Below, piece after piece: positions 1 to 11,186 of a stretch of DNA of 64,000 nucleotides (positions within the stretch are counted from its first letter, which is position 1; each line of letters opens with the position of its first letter). Source of the stretch: Clytia hemisphaerica (lineage: Eukaryota; Cnidaria; Hydrozoa; Leptothecata; Clytiidae); NCBI GenBank assembly GCA_902728285.1, contig CACVBU010000485.1:1660136-1724135 (forward strand). Reading direction: 5' to 3'. The position numbers and the translations under genes were made by a program. The notes under the pieces were generated by a model. The model made no database searches. It was not told the origin of the DNA and saw only the letters and a list, made by a program, of their open reading frames with translations.

Positions 1-825
1 CGAACAAAGTGTTGAGAAATACCGCCCAAAATAAATTCATGGGTGCCATTATTGGTGGCACAAAATTTGGCCTGCTAACCTATTTTGTATTGTTGTATTG
101 GGTGTCAAATTTTCCAATTCTTGATTTTGTTTTTGTGCTCATCACTTTAATTTTGAATCACATTTCATGGGAGTGGAGAGATGTCGACGCGTTATGTAAT
201 GCTAATTGCTATTAGTAATTACACGTTCAATTCGAATCTATGATCTGTTCCCTCTTAGTGAGGAGTTTAATACCCTTATAACAACCGTATTTTATAAGCA
301 TTGAATACTGAAATTCAAATGACGACCACGCAAGAAAGATAAGCAAACGATTGGATCAAATGTCAAACATTTTGAAATTGATTGGTTAAAAAAGTCAATT
401 GATTATTTTTTCTTCAGCCATATAAATTTTTTCTTTGTTTGTATCAGGGAGAATACAAAAATTAGGGTTATGAACTCCACCATGATGGTTGGGCGACAAA
501 GAAATTTCCAATTTTTCACCCTCAGTTTACCCCCTTAAACGGTATATTTAAGTAAAAAAATTACCCACCCTAAATTTAAAATTTATTTTTCTTTGGTCCC
601 CTTAAACATAAATTTCAGAAATTTCTCCTTAAAATTTTGTCCCCCCCCCTTATTTTAAGGGGGGCTGAAATCATGGTGTTGTGTCAACTTGTCAGTATTG
701 TATTGTTGTAAAGGCAAAGATATAAAAGAGGTAAGACTAATCCAGATATAGGAGTTTAAGCTTAGACTGGCTGTTGGGAACATGCATCTTTTTGTATTTT
801 TTGCAAAATTTATGTTTATTAATTT
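1..825. other. non-coding, no feature recognised
   Basis: AT-rich sequence with scattered short open frames. The longest begins with TTG, not ATG, and has no recognisable domain. No splice-bounded exon or repeat structure was seen. Confidence 0.5.
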
Positions 826-882
826 GGAAAGGCCTTTCCTAATAAGGAAGGCCTTTCCTAATAAGGAAGGCCTTTCCTAATT
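826..882. repeat. three tandem copies of a palindromic 19-20 bp unit
   Basis: The unit GGAAGGCCTTTCCTAATAA is repeated three times, and its core GGAAAGGCCTTTCC is itself a palindrome. A short tandem array with no evident gene next to it. Confidence 0.8.
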
Positions 883-1526
883 AAGTAATTCAGGAAAATT
901 GTGAAATACTTTCCTAATAAGACAAAAATTCCTGACTGAGCATGGTCAGGGCTGATAATTTTATGTTTAGAAACATTCCCTCTCCAAGTTGAACAATAAA
1001 CTGTATTTCAAGAAGTCTCGAAACAAAACATCTAACAAGATGATTATAATGTTAAGATGTCAATTAATGTTATTAAAAAAGAGTGAGTTATAAAAATAAT
1101 TACCTCTATTATTCTGAATCCGTTGCTTGTGTTTAAAACGTTATCAATTTTGTAATAAAAAATTATGTTTTGAATAAGAAGCAATTAATGTTTTGGTTCA
1201 ATTGGTTCAGTGTATCAAATCTCTCAGTTTAGTTGACACTTTGGTATCTTCATTGCGTCGCGCGAAAGGTTTGTTTTTATTTTAGTTTGTATCTTTGAAA
1301 AACCCCATCGGTTTTGGGCCATCCCAGAAAATTTTTGTTACCCCCCGTCGGACGACGCGCATTTTTTAATTTTTTATAGCCTCAGAAATAATTTTTCTTT
1401 TCCAGTGGTGGTCGGAAATCCCACGAAATGGGAAAATGAAAATCCATGTACTTTTGCAAAATGCATCGGAAATTCCACTCTTTTTTGCCTTTTTTAATTC
1501 AAATTGCCTTGGAAATTCATACATTT
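883..1526. other. non-coding, no feature recognised
   Basis: Low-complexity AT-rich sequence. I see no exon, RNA gene or complete transposon. Confidence 0.5.
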
Positions 1527-2056
1527 ATCCAGACGGTGTCAATCGAACAACTTCGAACAAAAATCGCAATCGAACCAATCGTACGTAATCGAACGCGATC
1601 GAATAATTGCGATTCGATTGTCGAACGTAATCGAATCTTAATCGAACGGCCGATTCCTGGGTAATATTCGATTGTGTTCGATTGCGTTCGAGTAATGTTT
1701 GATTGATAGTTGACTACTATGTTCGATTGGTTTGAGTGATTGTCAATTACATTGGATTAATGTTCGATGAGTTTGATTGCGATTAAATCAAATTGGATCA
1801 CTCTGTTAGAGCTTTTTAGCGTGGGCGGCCGAGTGCTTAAGTACCATACCAAAGCGAATAAAATCTAACACACAATTGAATCAATCGAACGTAATCGAAT
1901 ACAATCGAACGTAATCGAAGCAATCGAACAGTAAATCCTGGGTAATATTCGATTGTGATTCGATTGCGTTCGACAATCGAATTGCAATTATTCGATTGCG
2001 TTCAATTGCGTTCGATTGATTCGGCGTTCGATTCGTTCGATTGACACCGTCTGGAT
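1527..2056. mobile_element. 530-bp inverted-repeat element rich in TCGAAC motifs
   Basis: The two ends are perfect inverted repeats for about 22 bp, starting ATCCAGACGGTGTCAATC, and the arms stay similar for roughly 110 bp. The interior is dominated by irregular repeats of AATCGAAC and its complement, with CCTGGGTAATATTCGATTG appearing twice. No transposase is encoded, so this is a MITE-like element. Only TTT flanks both ends as a possible target duplication, so the superfamily is undetermined. Open frames overlapping it are incidental. Confidence 0.75.
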
Positions 2057-2874
2057 TTTTCTTTTCTCACCTTGGAAATTTCGAATTTTGATGAAAACTT
2101 TTGACCTCGGAAATCCTGTGTTGTCAGCCCCCCTGCACGTGCGTTTGCGTAGGGTAAAATGGCGAAATGCGAAAATCGAATTTGGCAAAAAAATTTTGAA
2201 AAATGACCCTACAAGATTTGACTATATCTTTTTATTCCATGAAGAGATTACTTTCAAATAAAAAATGTATTAACAATGAATGGGTAAGCTTTCTAGAAAT
2301 CCAAACATAAATTGCATAGCTTTTACCAAAAAATTGCACTTTAGGATCAGAAACAGTCAAAAACCAGCTTTTTCCAATTTTCTTCGAGTTACAGGAATTA
2401 ATTCCTTGTTTGTTTTGATCTGAAATTTTCAGTAGGGGTGGCCATCGTGGTTCCCTTGCTCATATCAGGGGGGCCCGAGACGGGGGTAAGAGAATTAAAG
2501 TTTCTAAGTAAAATCTTAATTATCACCCAAAAAAGTGCCTATTTTATGTCCATATCTTTTAAATAGATTGTCCCAGCCTTATCCCTCTTTCAGTAAAGCT
2601 TCCTATACCTTTTGTCCTTCAGAAAAACCAAAAATATTGGCCTTAATTGCTTGCTTTCAGTTCCTGTAGCCAGTAGTGTGACCCCCTGTATTTCTATTTG
2701 TGACCCCCTGTATTTCGCGCGGGTTTTTTAATAGATAAGTCACATGACTCAAATCCCGCAGTCTTATTGGACTAGAGAAAGCGAAAGTGAAATCGCGCGA
2801 TCTGATTGGATGAAAAAAGACTGCGGAAGCTGGAAACGAATGGAATTCTCTAGAATTCTCATTTTAAATTCAAG
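2057..2874. other. non-coding, with one short direct duplication
   Basis: No gene recognised. TGTGACCCCCTGTATTTC occurs twice, at about 2677 and 2699, as a local tandem duplication. Confidence 0.45.
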
Positions 2875-2916
2875 ATGGCGGCGAGAAAAGCACGTCTTTT
2901 GCTTTGGACGAAAGGT
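2875..2916 (+). CDS. possible first coding exon (weak candidate)
   Basis: A strong start context, AAGATGGCGGCG, opens a frame beginning MAARKARLLLWTK. A GT follows at AAAG|GTTGTA, but it is a poor splice donor. Without splicing the frame stops after about 31 codons. CAAGATGGCG-type starts are common at animal first exons, which is the only reason to list it. No homology is recognised and no downstream exon was found. It may equally be chance. Confidence 0.2.
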
Positions 2917-3663
2917 TGTAAATTCTGGTTGATTTTAAGGTTTTATCTTATCTTATCTCATTTACTTTAATTAGTAGAGGCTTCTTCAATGTTTGGGGAA
3001 GGTAAGTCTGTAAAAGTTATTTGTTTTTTGGTGGAAAAAAGTGTTTAAAAAAGCATCTTTTGTGCTCAAGGTTTATTTTTCTTTGCAAATTTTTGTCTTC
3101 AATCTTAAATAGACGAACGAGTATTTGACTGATGGTTATGATTTTTTCACAGAACATAGTAAAACTATTCAGGAGCTTAGACCTTTTTACAGAATTTCAA
3201 AAAATCTGTTTGTTCTGGAGATATATTGAAAAGTTTAGACATGGGTAGTTTGCGTTCGTGTTTCGCGTTCCCAAACCAAACGCACGTGCAGACAAAATCT
3301 GGAATGGCCCTTTAGGCAGGGCTGTCAGATTTAGGACCACTCACGGTAGAAAATAACTCACAAAGAACCAGAAAGTCAGAAAAACTACGAACAAGAGACT
3401 GGAAAGTACGAAATAAGTCCAGATCTGTCTTTTGTCTTTGTGAAGAAGCCACCTACAACCAAGTACGGACTTTGCGACGGAACAGAAAATTTTGATGAAA
3501 AAATGGCTACAACTTTTGGTATATACATCACGTACATCACTTGACGTTATCTGTGGGAGGTGGGGAGGGTTCAGATTGTCAAATGCGTTGTCAAATGAAT
3601 ATGGACGGGTCCCCTTAGGCGGTTTTAATCCTGACTGACTGACTACTGATGAACTTAACTTAC

Positions 3664-3745
3664 CAAAATAATTCTTCATTTCATTTTCTTTCATTGCAGA
3701 CGGTGCATTATCAGCAAGGAGTTTTGTAAGTCCATGAATACCCAT
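3664..3745 (-). CDS. fen1: flap endonuclease 1 (FEN1), first coding exon
   Basis: The exon encodes [18 protein letters not shown] followed by KENEMKNYF, the highly conserved N-terminus of FEN1. FEN1 is the structure-specific nuclease that removes 5' flaps during Okazaki-fragment maturation and base-excision repair in the nucleus. The invariant N-terminal MGI.GL is present; in the family the Met is removed and Gly2 contacts the active site. The exon ends in a good donor, TTTG|GTAAGT, just before the position where family members continue with G-R-K. I could not find the next exon (the one carrying the first catalytic Asp) in the 3.6 kb to the left. Either intron 1 is long and continues outside the window, or only exon 1 survives here. 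Start and family assignment are secure; completeness is not. Confidence 0.85.
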
Positions 3746-4028
3746 ATTGCAGGTAGAACTGATGAAGTATCTGTAAAAATGATGATTTTTGATAATGATT
3801 TGTGAAAGTTTGATTTTCGTCCATACGTCCAAGCTTTCCAAACCATTCATTAAAAATGCTTTCCCGCTCGAATTTTATTTTAACCTAACTGTAGATTTTA
3901 CTGCTCCATAGGTTTCACACTAAGCGTAAAAATTTTGAGGAAAATTACATTGATAAAAAAAGCGCGCGAATAGAAACTAGAAGATTTAGTATCTTTGATA
4001 GGCTAGATCTCCCGCGTAAACAAACATC
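3746..4028. promoter_or_regulatory. putative bidirectional promoter between fen1 and a divergent gene
   Basis: About 283 bp separates the fen1 start codon (minus strand) from a divergent ATG with a good donor downstream. It includes a short GC-richer patch (GCGCGCG near 3963). No clear TATA box is seen, which fits a housekeeping promoter. The role is inferred from gene arrangement. Confidence 0.4.
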
Positions 4029-4080
4029 ATGGCAACACGTGCTCCAGACACAGTCAGCACATGTTGTTCAGGTTCTAAAG
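4029..4080 (+). CDS. first coding exon of an unidentified gene divergent from fen1
   Basis: ATGGCAACACG opens a frame encoding MATRAPDTVSTCCSGSK and ends at a good donor, AAAG|GTAGGT, leaving one base of the next codon. It lies head-to-head with fen1, an arrangement common for housekeeping pairs. I do not recognise the protein. Two downstream candidate exons are listed separately (11136-11186 and 16136-16187). The first would stop in this phase; the second is in compatible phase, but joining them alone would give only about 35 residues, so further exons would be needed. Confidence 0.4.
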
Positions 4081-4194
4081 GTAGGTACGTTTTTTATGTT
4101 TTTGTTTTCGTTTTGGATGTTAGAATTTGTTCTATATTCACACTTTCTTCACAAACTTTGTAAACTGATTTTTATACACCTACCTGTTTAGTAA

Positions 4195-4559
4195 AGCTGG
4201 GAGCAAACCATCAAACATGGTTCTTCAAACATTTGAACTTTTTTGTTGAATGGTTTGCGTGTCTCAAACATTTATTTTGTTCCATTACAATGACTTCTTT
4301 CTTTTGTTTACTTTTCAAATCACGCGTTCGAAGTCATATTCAATGTTCGATTAGCAATGCAATGTCTTCCTTCTTAGGGAAACCCCGAGTTGAATGTTTG
4401 AAAAAATTATGAACTTGTTCAAACATCGTTTCAAATATGTTTTTGGATATTTTTGTTGAAAAGATACGATTTTTGACCCCTGCAAACCGTCAAACATCGA
4501 TTTCAAACATGAAACGTCACAATGTTTGAAGAACAATGTTTGTTGGTTTGCTCCCAGCT
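4195..4559. mobile_element. 365-bp Harbinger-like MITE
   Basis: Terminal inverted repeats begin AGCTGGGAGCAAACCA and stay similar for about 45 bp, followed by subterminal TCAAACAT repeats. A TAA flanks both ends, matching the 3-bp target preference of PIF/Harbinger elements. No coding capacity. Confidence 0.7.
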
Positions 4560-4595
4560 TAAGCCCCTTTTGATTTTTGTAAAATAACAATCTTG

Positions 4596-4839
4596 TACCG
4601 TGAAGTCGGGTAACTTGCATCAGTGGAGGCTAACATGATGCATAGCCCTCAAATGACTGACCAACCAAAGCAGCAAAATATCAAAACAAATGAACTACGC
4701 AGCTGCGCTTGCAGCTCTACTCTATACCATTTTTGTTTTGATTTAACTTTGTATTTTAAGGACCAGCCAGGTCATTAATTTGAGGGCTAGCTATGCATGT
4801 TAGCCTCTCTACTGATGCAAGTTACCCGATTTCACGGTA
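4596..4839. mobile_element. 244-bp MITE with 4-bp target duplication
   Basis: Inverted repeats of about 60 bp begin TACCGTGAAGTCGGGTAA and include the shared block AGGCTAACAT...GCATAGC. CTTG is duplicated at both flanks (4592-4595, 4840-4843). The 4-bp duplication leaves the superfamily open. It lies only 36 bp from the preceding MITE. Confidence 0.75.
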
Positions 4840-5029
4840 CTTGTCTTCCCGACCCGACCGATGTTTTATTATTATTAGATTTTATCATTTCATTATCACT
4901 GCTGTGATATTCATCCGGGACAAATTCTTCATATTGTAGGACTTGCAATCCCATTCTCCTTTGTGTTAAGTACTTGTGGATGTTTACTATTCATAAAATT
5001 AAAAGAGAGGTGAAAGGTAATAGCGTCAA

Positions 5030-6110
5030 CTGTCGCCAACTGCTCTAACTTGGGACTATCTGACAAAACATGGGATGGCAATTCGGCCACCATTTCACCA
5101 AACCTCCAAAGTCATTTGATTTGAATTAATCGGGAGTCAATGAACAGTGTATTAAGAAATTAACGATTTCTCTTTCGCACCGAGTAGGCTTTTAATTCGA
5201 AATATGAAAAAAATCGTAGTGGAACACATGAGAATATCAGGAAGGAAGAAGACCAAATTAGTGGCAAAACGATGGAACGTTTAATGTCACTCGCACAGCA
5301 AGTTACACCCTCCTTATTTGTCAATCCCATCGGGTGATAGTGATAGGGGGTTAGGCAGCAGGCGTTCTCTAATTCTCCAATCGGCATCCTGTCATTTTGA
5401 ATGAAAACAAAAAGTTAAAAAGGGCACGATATCAGTGAAAGTTATCATGACATGTCATGACAGAAAGTATGATTAATAAACTTGGTAGAGTTATCAAAAC
5501 AAATTTGTTGTCAAATAGATTTAACACATTTAATCATTACAGCACTCATTAAAAAATGGCGTTCGTGTCTTTTCTCACTTTTTTAGCCTAGACGATGTAG
5601 CAATTCATTCATCTTCATTGAAGCACTCGAAGTTTACTGAAGTTAAGCACATAAAATATTCTTATAATTATTGATATTCACTGAAACACCGTTCGTTGTG
5701 CGCTGAGGTGGAGTGCGTGACGTAACTTGCGTGGCAACTAACTCGCCTTCTGTTGGAAGATCGTATAGGGCGTTTTGGCTTTACCACACTTGAAGCAGCG
5801 GGTGCCTTTGTCTTTCCGCAACTCTTTCCACCATTTTAGATGGCCTTAACAATAGATCCATAATCTTGGAAGCTAATTTGTTTTGGTCTCCGGCTTTGGG
5901 AAGTAGCAATGTTTTTGGTTGTTTTTGATGGAAAATAGTAAGAAACTCAAGTTTACAAGTGTCATTTAGTTTTTGCTGGCTTATAGAATGGCAGGATCCT
6001 GGATGGTTTCCCTAACTGTAACAGTAAGTGAAAAAATACAGGCCAGATATCAACAGTCCCATGTTTCGACCAATCGTCCTAAGTTAGAGCAGTTGATGGT
6101 ATATAACGTT
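5030..6110. mobile_element. degenerate long inverted-repeat element
   Basis: The left arm, containing CAACTGCTCTAACTTGGGAC and ACATGGGA, is matched in reverse near 6045-6110 (TCCTAAGTTAGAGCAGTTG and TCCCATGT). The arms are imperfect, so this is an old element with approximate ends. A short minus-strand frame near 5745-5855 encodes a CxxC peptide (RCFKCGKAKTPY) that could be a transposase zinc-knuckle relic. No other coding is seen. Confidence 0.45.
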
Positions 6111-6289
6111 CGCGGTTTTCCAATCATTTTGAAATGAACCGTTGGGATAGATTACAGATTGGAACTTGTGCAATTTTCTAGTTTAAATAATTATGACGTG
6201 GTTAGCAGACGATATCATCCACCAAGATGCAAGTGAAATTTTTCAATCTGCGGACCTAGACAAGGGTTTGGTTATTATCAGTTAAGGTT

Positions 6290-7610
6290 AGGGTAACCTG
6301 ATAACAGATTGTGTATTTTCTGACCCAGTACGCTGAAGCTCTAAAGACGTGGGCAAAAATATACAATCTGAAGAATATGGTCGCGCACCTGTACACGGAC
6401 CGTGTAGAATTTTATTTAAGAGGAACAGGTCCGAGTGCAATGTCGACAGGGAAGGGTGTCATGGCCGACAACCTTTGGGTCAGGAGATATGTCAAGTTCT
6501 CTCAAAGCAAATTCAGATTATCAGAACTTTTTTGGAAAAGCAAAACATTATTGTAAATCACAAACAAGGTTCTTTAATGGATGAATATGCTTTAAACTGA
6601 TCACACAACAGAAAATAAAATACTCAAAATATAATAACATCATACACAAATATCACTTAAAAAAGAGAGAGAAATCATAAACAAACATCTTTATATTATC
6701 AGTAGAAGAAAACTGAAGCTATGGAAAATGAATACAACCATTACTGAATACTTTTATGTAGCCTGGGAATCCAAGCTCATAATTTTAGAAAAAACAAAAA
6801 ATACCTCACCTCAAAAAGTTCTAAAATTATAGAGCTTGGTGCAGGTAGATTAGTCTGACACAGAATGTTATAAACAGTCTGTGTGTGAACCCTTGTTAAC
6901 AGACTTTCTGAACTTTGGAAACCCAGTCAAACACACATAATCAACTTACCATAAAAACTCTTTCAAAAGCTCTAAAGACTTTCAAAACTATTAAAAACCA
7001 CATCAAAACATCAGCCACATGTATTTAGACACCAGCCAACAGCCATTTTGTTTTGAAATGAATCTATGTTTTCATTTTCATTTGTTTTCCATAAATTATG
7101 CGCGCGCATCGAAATTATCAAAATGCGCGCGAAAGTACTGCTAATTAATACGCCGAAAGCTGGCCAATCAGCCCGAACCTGCATTGCAGGGAAAAATGCC
7201 CCTGCAGGCGAGTTACCTGCACCAAGCGTTAAACCAGCAGCAAAAATATCATAAACTAGACTGAAAAAAGTTTAACGCTTGGATTCCCAGGCTAACTTTT
7301 ATGAATCTTATAAAGTATAAAGACCAAAAAACTTGAGTTTTAAAACAATAACAAACATCCATTTTCACCTTCCGCCTCCAATTTGAAACCTTTCCACTCG
7401 CAAAGCATTGTGGGACATTATTCTAATTCCTATCTACAAAACGCACTTTCCATGGGGCGCTATTTTAATTTTTAAGTTTTTCGGCACGAGACAAAAAGTT
7501 GACTCAAATTTTCCGTAGAGATAGGGCCATTTTCCTCAGATGTTAGTTTTTAGCGATCTTTAGAGCTTCAGCATGTCGCGTTAAGAAAACTCCACAGCTG
7601 CTATCAGGTT
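6290..7610. mobile_element. old inverted-repeat element, host of a nested MITE
   Basis: The left arm (TAACCTGATAACAG ... GCTGAAGCTCTAAAGA) is mirrored by TCTTTAGAGCTTCAGC ... GCTATCAGGTTA near 7558-7615. The ends are approximate. The element at 6759-7294 is inserted inside it. The two overlapping plus-strand frames at 6311-6600 lie in its left half and look incidental. Confidence 0.45.
6759..7294. mobile_element. 536-bp MITE with 9-bp target duplication
   Basis: Terminal inverted repeat TAGCCTGGGAATCCAAGC is perfect at both ends. ACTTTTATG is duplicated exactly on both sides (6750-6758, 7295-7303). A second inverted pair, GCTTGGTGCAGGTA / TACCTGCACCAAGC, lies inside. The 9-bp duplication fits Mutator-like elements. 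No transposase. Confidence 0.8.
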
Positions 7611-7984
7611 AGGTTAGGCAGTCTGGGAGATCCTTCTAATTGCACGCTTAACTTTCGCGGGCGTAAACTTGTAAATACACGCTTATCATATTACGCCCTG
7701 TGCAATTGCACACTCAATTTTCTGCCCTGCTTGAGGAAGCTTGAGTGAAATAGTGGAGTTCAGTTTATTTCAAAACGGATGAGACCATGGTCAAACAGAC
7801 GGAAATTGATTTATGCATCAGAATCTATACGTTGAATTTTGCATAAAATAATCCTGGCATATTCAATTTTTTCTCGGGAAAACTTGAGGAAAATCGTTTG
7901 TTTTGAGCTCATACAAACAAAAAGTGCTTTCATTTATTTTCTAATTTTTTGTAAATGATGTATCTCAACGGCTAGTTCGAAACG

Positions 7985-8027
7985 CAGGTCACAGGTCACA
8001 GGTCAACAGGTCACAGGTCACAGGTCA
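7985..8027 (+). promoter_or_regulatory. six-copy AGGTCA array, DR1 spacing (left terminus)
   Basis: Six AGGTCA hexamers lie head to tail, separated by one base (C) except the central gap of two bases (AC). AGGTCA-N-AGGTCA is the DR1 consensus for RXR/HNF4/COUP-type nuclear receptors. The sequence match is direct; receptor binding is inference. Confidence 0.6.
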
Positions 8028-8809
8028 GTGATGACAGGTTGACTCTAATCAATGTCATTGCAGAGGAAAATGTTTGGAAAACACAAAGAATTATCAAAAA
8101 CATAATTCTCAAGCAATTTCATCCATATAAAACCATTTCAAACATCAAAATTTAACCATGTGCTTTTATCGATCTTTCGCAGTTTGCGCCGTGTATAACG
8201 CAGACCAGAAAATTTTAAACCATATTATACGTATAACAGGTATATTACATATTGTAATGTTTGTAATGTTATATGATGGTTACATATAATAAAACTCATC
8301 GCTCTAAAACTACCTTCTCAGAGAACTCACGAGCTTCTGATTGGTGTAATTTTATATCCAGCCATATTGTTATCATCACATTCGGTATGCTAAATATTTT
8401 TGGTGTTTTTCTCTTGTAAGACATGATATTTTGTGATTCTGTCAACATTTTTGTCAAAAATTGTCATTAAGTCATTAAAATAACAATTGAATGATTAATT
8501 AGTTTCATCCTTCTAAAACCACTCTCTTAGGGGACCTCACAAGCTTCTGATTGGTGCCGTTTTATATCCATTCACACTATCAACATCACATTCTGTATTA
8601 TAAATATTTTTCGTGTTTTTGTCTTGTTAGGCATCATGTTTTATGATTTTGTCATTATTTTTGTAAGTAAGTGTCACTAGGTTGTTATTTTATTCAATTG
8701 TCATTTTATAATATCGTATTACTTTTTTGTAATTTAATGCGTTATGTATTGATGTTATGTTATGTATATGTTATGATCTTATTATCTTTTTTCCGGTCTG
8801 CACTTTGTT

Positions 8810-8852
8810 GACCTGTGACCTGTGACCTGTTGACCTGTGACCTGTGACCTGC
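8810..8852 (-). promoter_or_regulatory. six-copy AGGTCA array, DR1 spacing (right terminus)
   Basis: Exact inverted copy of the left-terminus array (reads TGACCTGTGACCTG on the plus strand). It has the same 1-bp spacing and central 2-bp gap. Confidence 0.6.
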
Positions 8853-9182
8853 GTTTCGAACTAGCCGGTATCTCAATCAAAGCAATTATTATAATACTGA
8901 TTCTGGGTGAAATTGATAGGTAAAAGCACGCTAAAAACTTTTGGAATTTGATAGCTGTTCAACTATGCGTTTAAAACTAAGCATTTTAAAGCGCGCAATT
9001 TGAAGGATTTCCCAGACTATTAGGGTTGGAACTCCAGAGTCACAATATAAGACCAAAGGCCTTCTTGAGGGGCATTCATACCCTGAAACTTAACTTGTAG
9101 AGGCACCAATAGAGTTGGGAGCTTTGTCTTTGTCTGTAAATGACATGCTATAAGTATTTATGAATAACAGTATGTGTCTTGT

Positions 9183-9260
9183 GTCTCGTTGGCGCAAGCG
9201 ATTAGACATTGGGTTTTAAAAACTAAGGTTGCTTGCATTTGATGGTTCGAGCCAGGGTAG
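9183..9260 (+). repeat. tRNA-like sequence, probably a tRNA-derived SINE head or tRNA pseudogene
   Basis: A perfect A box, TGGCGCAAGCG (9190-9200), and a perfect B box, GTTCGAGCC (9245-9253), are 44 bases apart on the plus strand. The anticodon stem does not pair well and no clean 7-bp acceptor stem forms, so I do not call a functional tRNA. Confidence 0.45.
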
Positions 9261-9458
9261 GAGAACTATTTCAACGATACGGGTGAATTTAAGAATAATA
9301 ATTAGAAAACAGTTAGAAGCACTTGAGAAAGTCAGAAAATCAAGAAAGAAGATAGGAAAGTAGAAAACAGGGGGAGATTAAGAGAGGATACATCCTGGTG
9401 GATGATATGGTTTGCCCACCTTAAGATGTGCTCAACGCAGAGCGCTATTATAGTTGTT

Positions 9459-9603
9459 TTGGCGAACGTGATGGTCTTTTGAATAACTAATTACTCCACA
9501 GCAGTTACCTAGAGACAAGATAATTTATCATGTTTTTATTGTCTGAGGGAAAGTTATGTATGTGGAGTAAATTAGTTATTCAAAAGACCGTCACATTCGC
9601 CAA
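9459..9603. mobile_element. 145-bp hairpin MITE
   Basis: Inverted arms of about 41 bp begin TTGGCGAACGTGATGGTC and run through TTTTGAATAACTAATTACTC with few mismatches. Almost the whole element can fold into one hairpin. No clear target duplication. Confidence 0.7.
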
Positions 9604-11135
9604 TTAGAAGGGGAATGTCGACATTAGACCAACTTACCGTATTTGCCTGTGTTTCCTTAGGAAGGGTTGGTTTTTAGCTTTTCTTAAGCTCTGTCGAACT
9701 AAATCCTCTCAAACTTTAATAAATTCTTTCTACTAATGCCAGACGTAATTACCCAGATCAATCGAACTGTATTTTTAAGCGAACTGTGTCAAACTCAATC
9801 AAACTTTGTCGTCCAATAATGTTTGAATAAGTTCAGTTGTTTAACTTTAATTGAATACTCACAAATTCTTCAAAATATAAAGTTCGATTAAACCAATTTT
9901 TTTTTAAAAGAGAATTTTAAAGTTTAATTAGTGATTACATTAGTGATGACATTAGTGGAACTTTGTTGAATTTAATCAAACAGTAGTAATTTGTGACAAC
10001 CCTTTTAGGCCTCTTTGAGTGGGCACAAACGGGATAGGTGAAATGAGTAGTGATTGATCCTTGAAAAAAGATTTTAAGTAATCAGCAAAAACAATTTATC
10101 TGCCTGAAAGTAGAAAATAAGGCTTCTATTTTGAGAGCACTCTGGACGGTCTTACCCCCCCCCTGCTCCAATAATTTCTTAAAATACACCAAAATGATAC
10201 ATATTTTACTTTTTTGTTACATGCTAGAGTTGGGCTTCCTCTTCATATTGCCAAAAATGTGCGGAAATCTTTTATTTTCTCAGGAAACAAAGCCAATGCT
10301 TTAACACTGTTGCTTGGGTAACTTGATCAAAGCATATCAACTTTATTGTAAACATCTTTCCATATTTTATATCACCATCAGTAACTATTTAGATAAATAA
10401 AATTTGGTTATCAGAAGTGTATAATCAAAACATAGTATTTCAAAATAATATAAAATCAACTTTTCAAAGTTTTCTGGATGTTTCATACACCCCTTATATG
10501 CGTTTATCCAAAGATATTCTCTCTCAGAGGGAAAACTTGCTTGTGTCAGTATTTTGTTTTTATCTCAAAACTTCTAATATTTCTGATTTTTGCTGATGTC
10601 AGCAAAATACATCTTGGTGCTCACAAATTTAAAAAAATGACATTTAACACTAATCGTGTTTTAACACTAAACGCATGCGACTAAGAAAAAAATGTACTTG
10701 ATTCAGTCTTGGTCTTATTAAGTTTGTTTATAAATCTTAGCTAGAGTTAAGCCTCAGATTTTTCTTAATTTTGTTCTTAAAATTTTGTTCTTAATTTTGT
10801 TCTTAGGTTTGGCCAATTTTAAGCCTCATGCTCTTATAAAGTTGTTTGTATAAAAAAAGCGTGTATTTTAAACTTTGAGACAAAAATTTTTGTCAAGAAG
10901 CTTTTGAAGTAAAATTTTTTTTGTGTCGTCCAGTATACCTATCAACTCTTGTACTGAAAGCTTCAGGAAAGGAGTCATTGATATTTTCGTTGATTAGCTC
11001 AAATTCACAGATACCAACATTGAATATCATTCTATATAAGAAAACTTACCCAGTCCTGTTGTGAAAGTTTTTGATACGCATTTTTCATATTAATCTTTGT
11101 GTTTTCTCATTTAATTTTTTTATTTGCTTATTTAG
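9604..11135. other. non-coding, no confident feature
   Basis: AT-rich intergenic or intronic sequence. About 9680-9990 has loose TCGAAC/TCAAAC repeats resembling the interior of the 1527-2056 element. No exon recognised. Confidence 0.4.
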
Positions 11136-11186
11136 GTTGATATCCATAAACGTATCCCTGGACGGTGTGGGAATACCAAATATCAG
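11136..11186 (+). CDS. candidate internal exon, 51 nt
   Basis: A pyrimidine-rich acceptor (TATTTAG|GTTG) and a donor (ATCAG|GTATGA) flank an open 17-codon stretch. In phase 0 it encodes VDIHKRIPGRCGNTKYQ, which looks hydrophilic and protein-like. It is also open in a second phase. It may belong to the plus-strand gene starting at 4029, but its phase is not compatible with direct splicing to that exon. No family is recognised. Confidence 0.3.

Larger units (their letters stand above)
7969..8867. mobile_element. 899-bp Mutator-like MITE with nuclear-receptor-like termini
   Basis: Perfect 59-bp terminal inverted repeats begin CGGCTAGTTCGAAACG and continue into six copies of CAGGTCA. GTATCTCAA is duplicated exactly on both sides (7960-7968 and 8868-8876), a 9-bp duplication as in Mutator-like elements. 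The interior holds two diverged direct copies of about 170 bp (near 8300-8460 and 8500-8675), sharing the block CTTCTGATTGGTG and a following ATCACATTC. No transposase frame is visible, so it is non-autonomous. Confidence 0.85.
7618..9018. mobile_element. inverted-repeat element interrupted by a nested MULE-like MITE
   Basis: AGTCTGGGAGATCCTTCTAA followed by TTGCACGC at the left is mirrored by GCGCGCAATTTGAAGGATTT followed by CCCAGACT at the right (about 8990-9018). The 7969-8867 element sits inside, with its own target duplication, so it inserted later. Confidence 0.5.

Noticed and set aside
9-215. 68-codon frame with two hydrophobic stretches
   Set aside because: Begins with TTG, no recognisable family, AT-rich sequence readily yields such frames.
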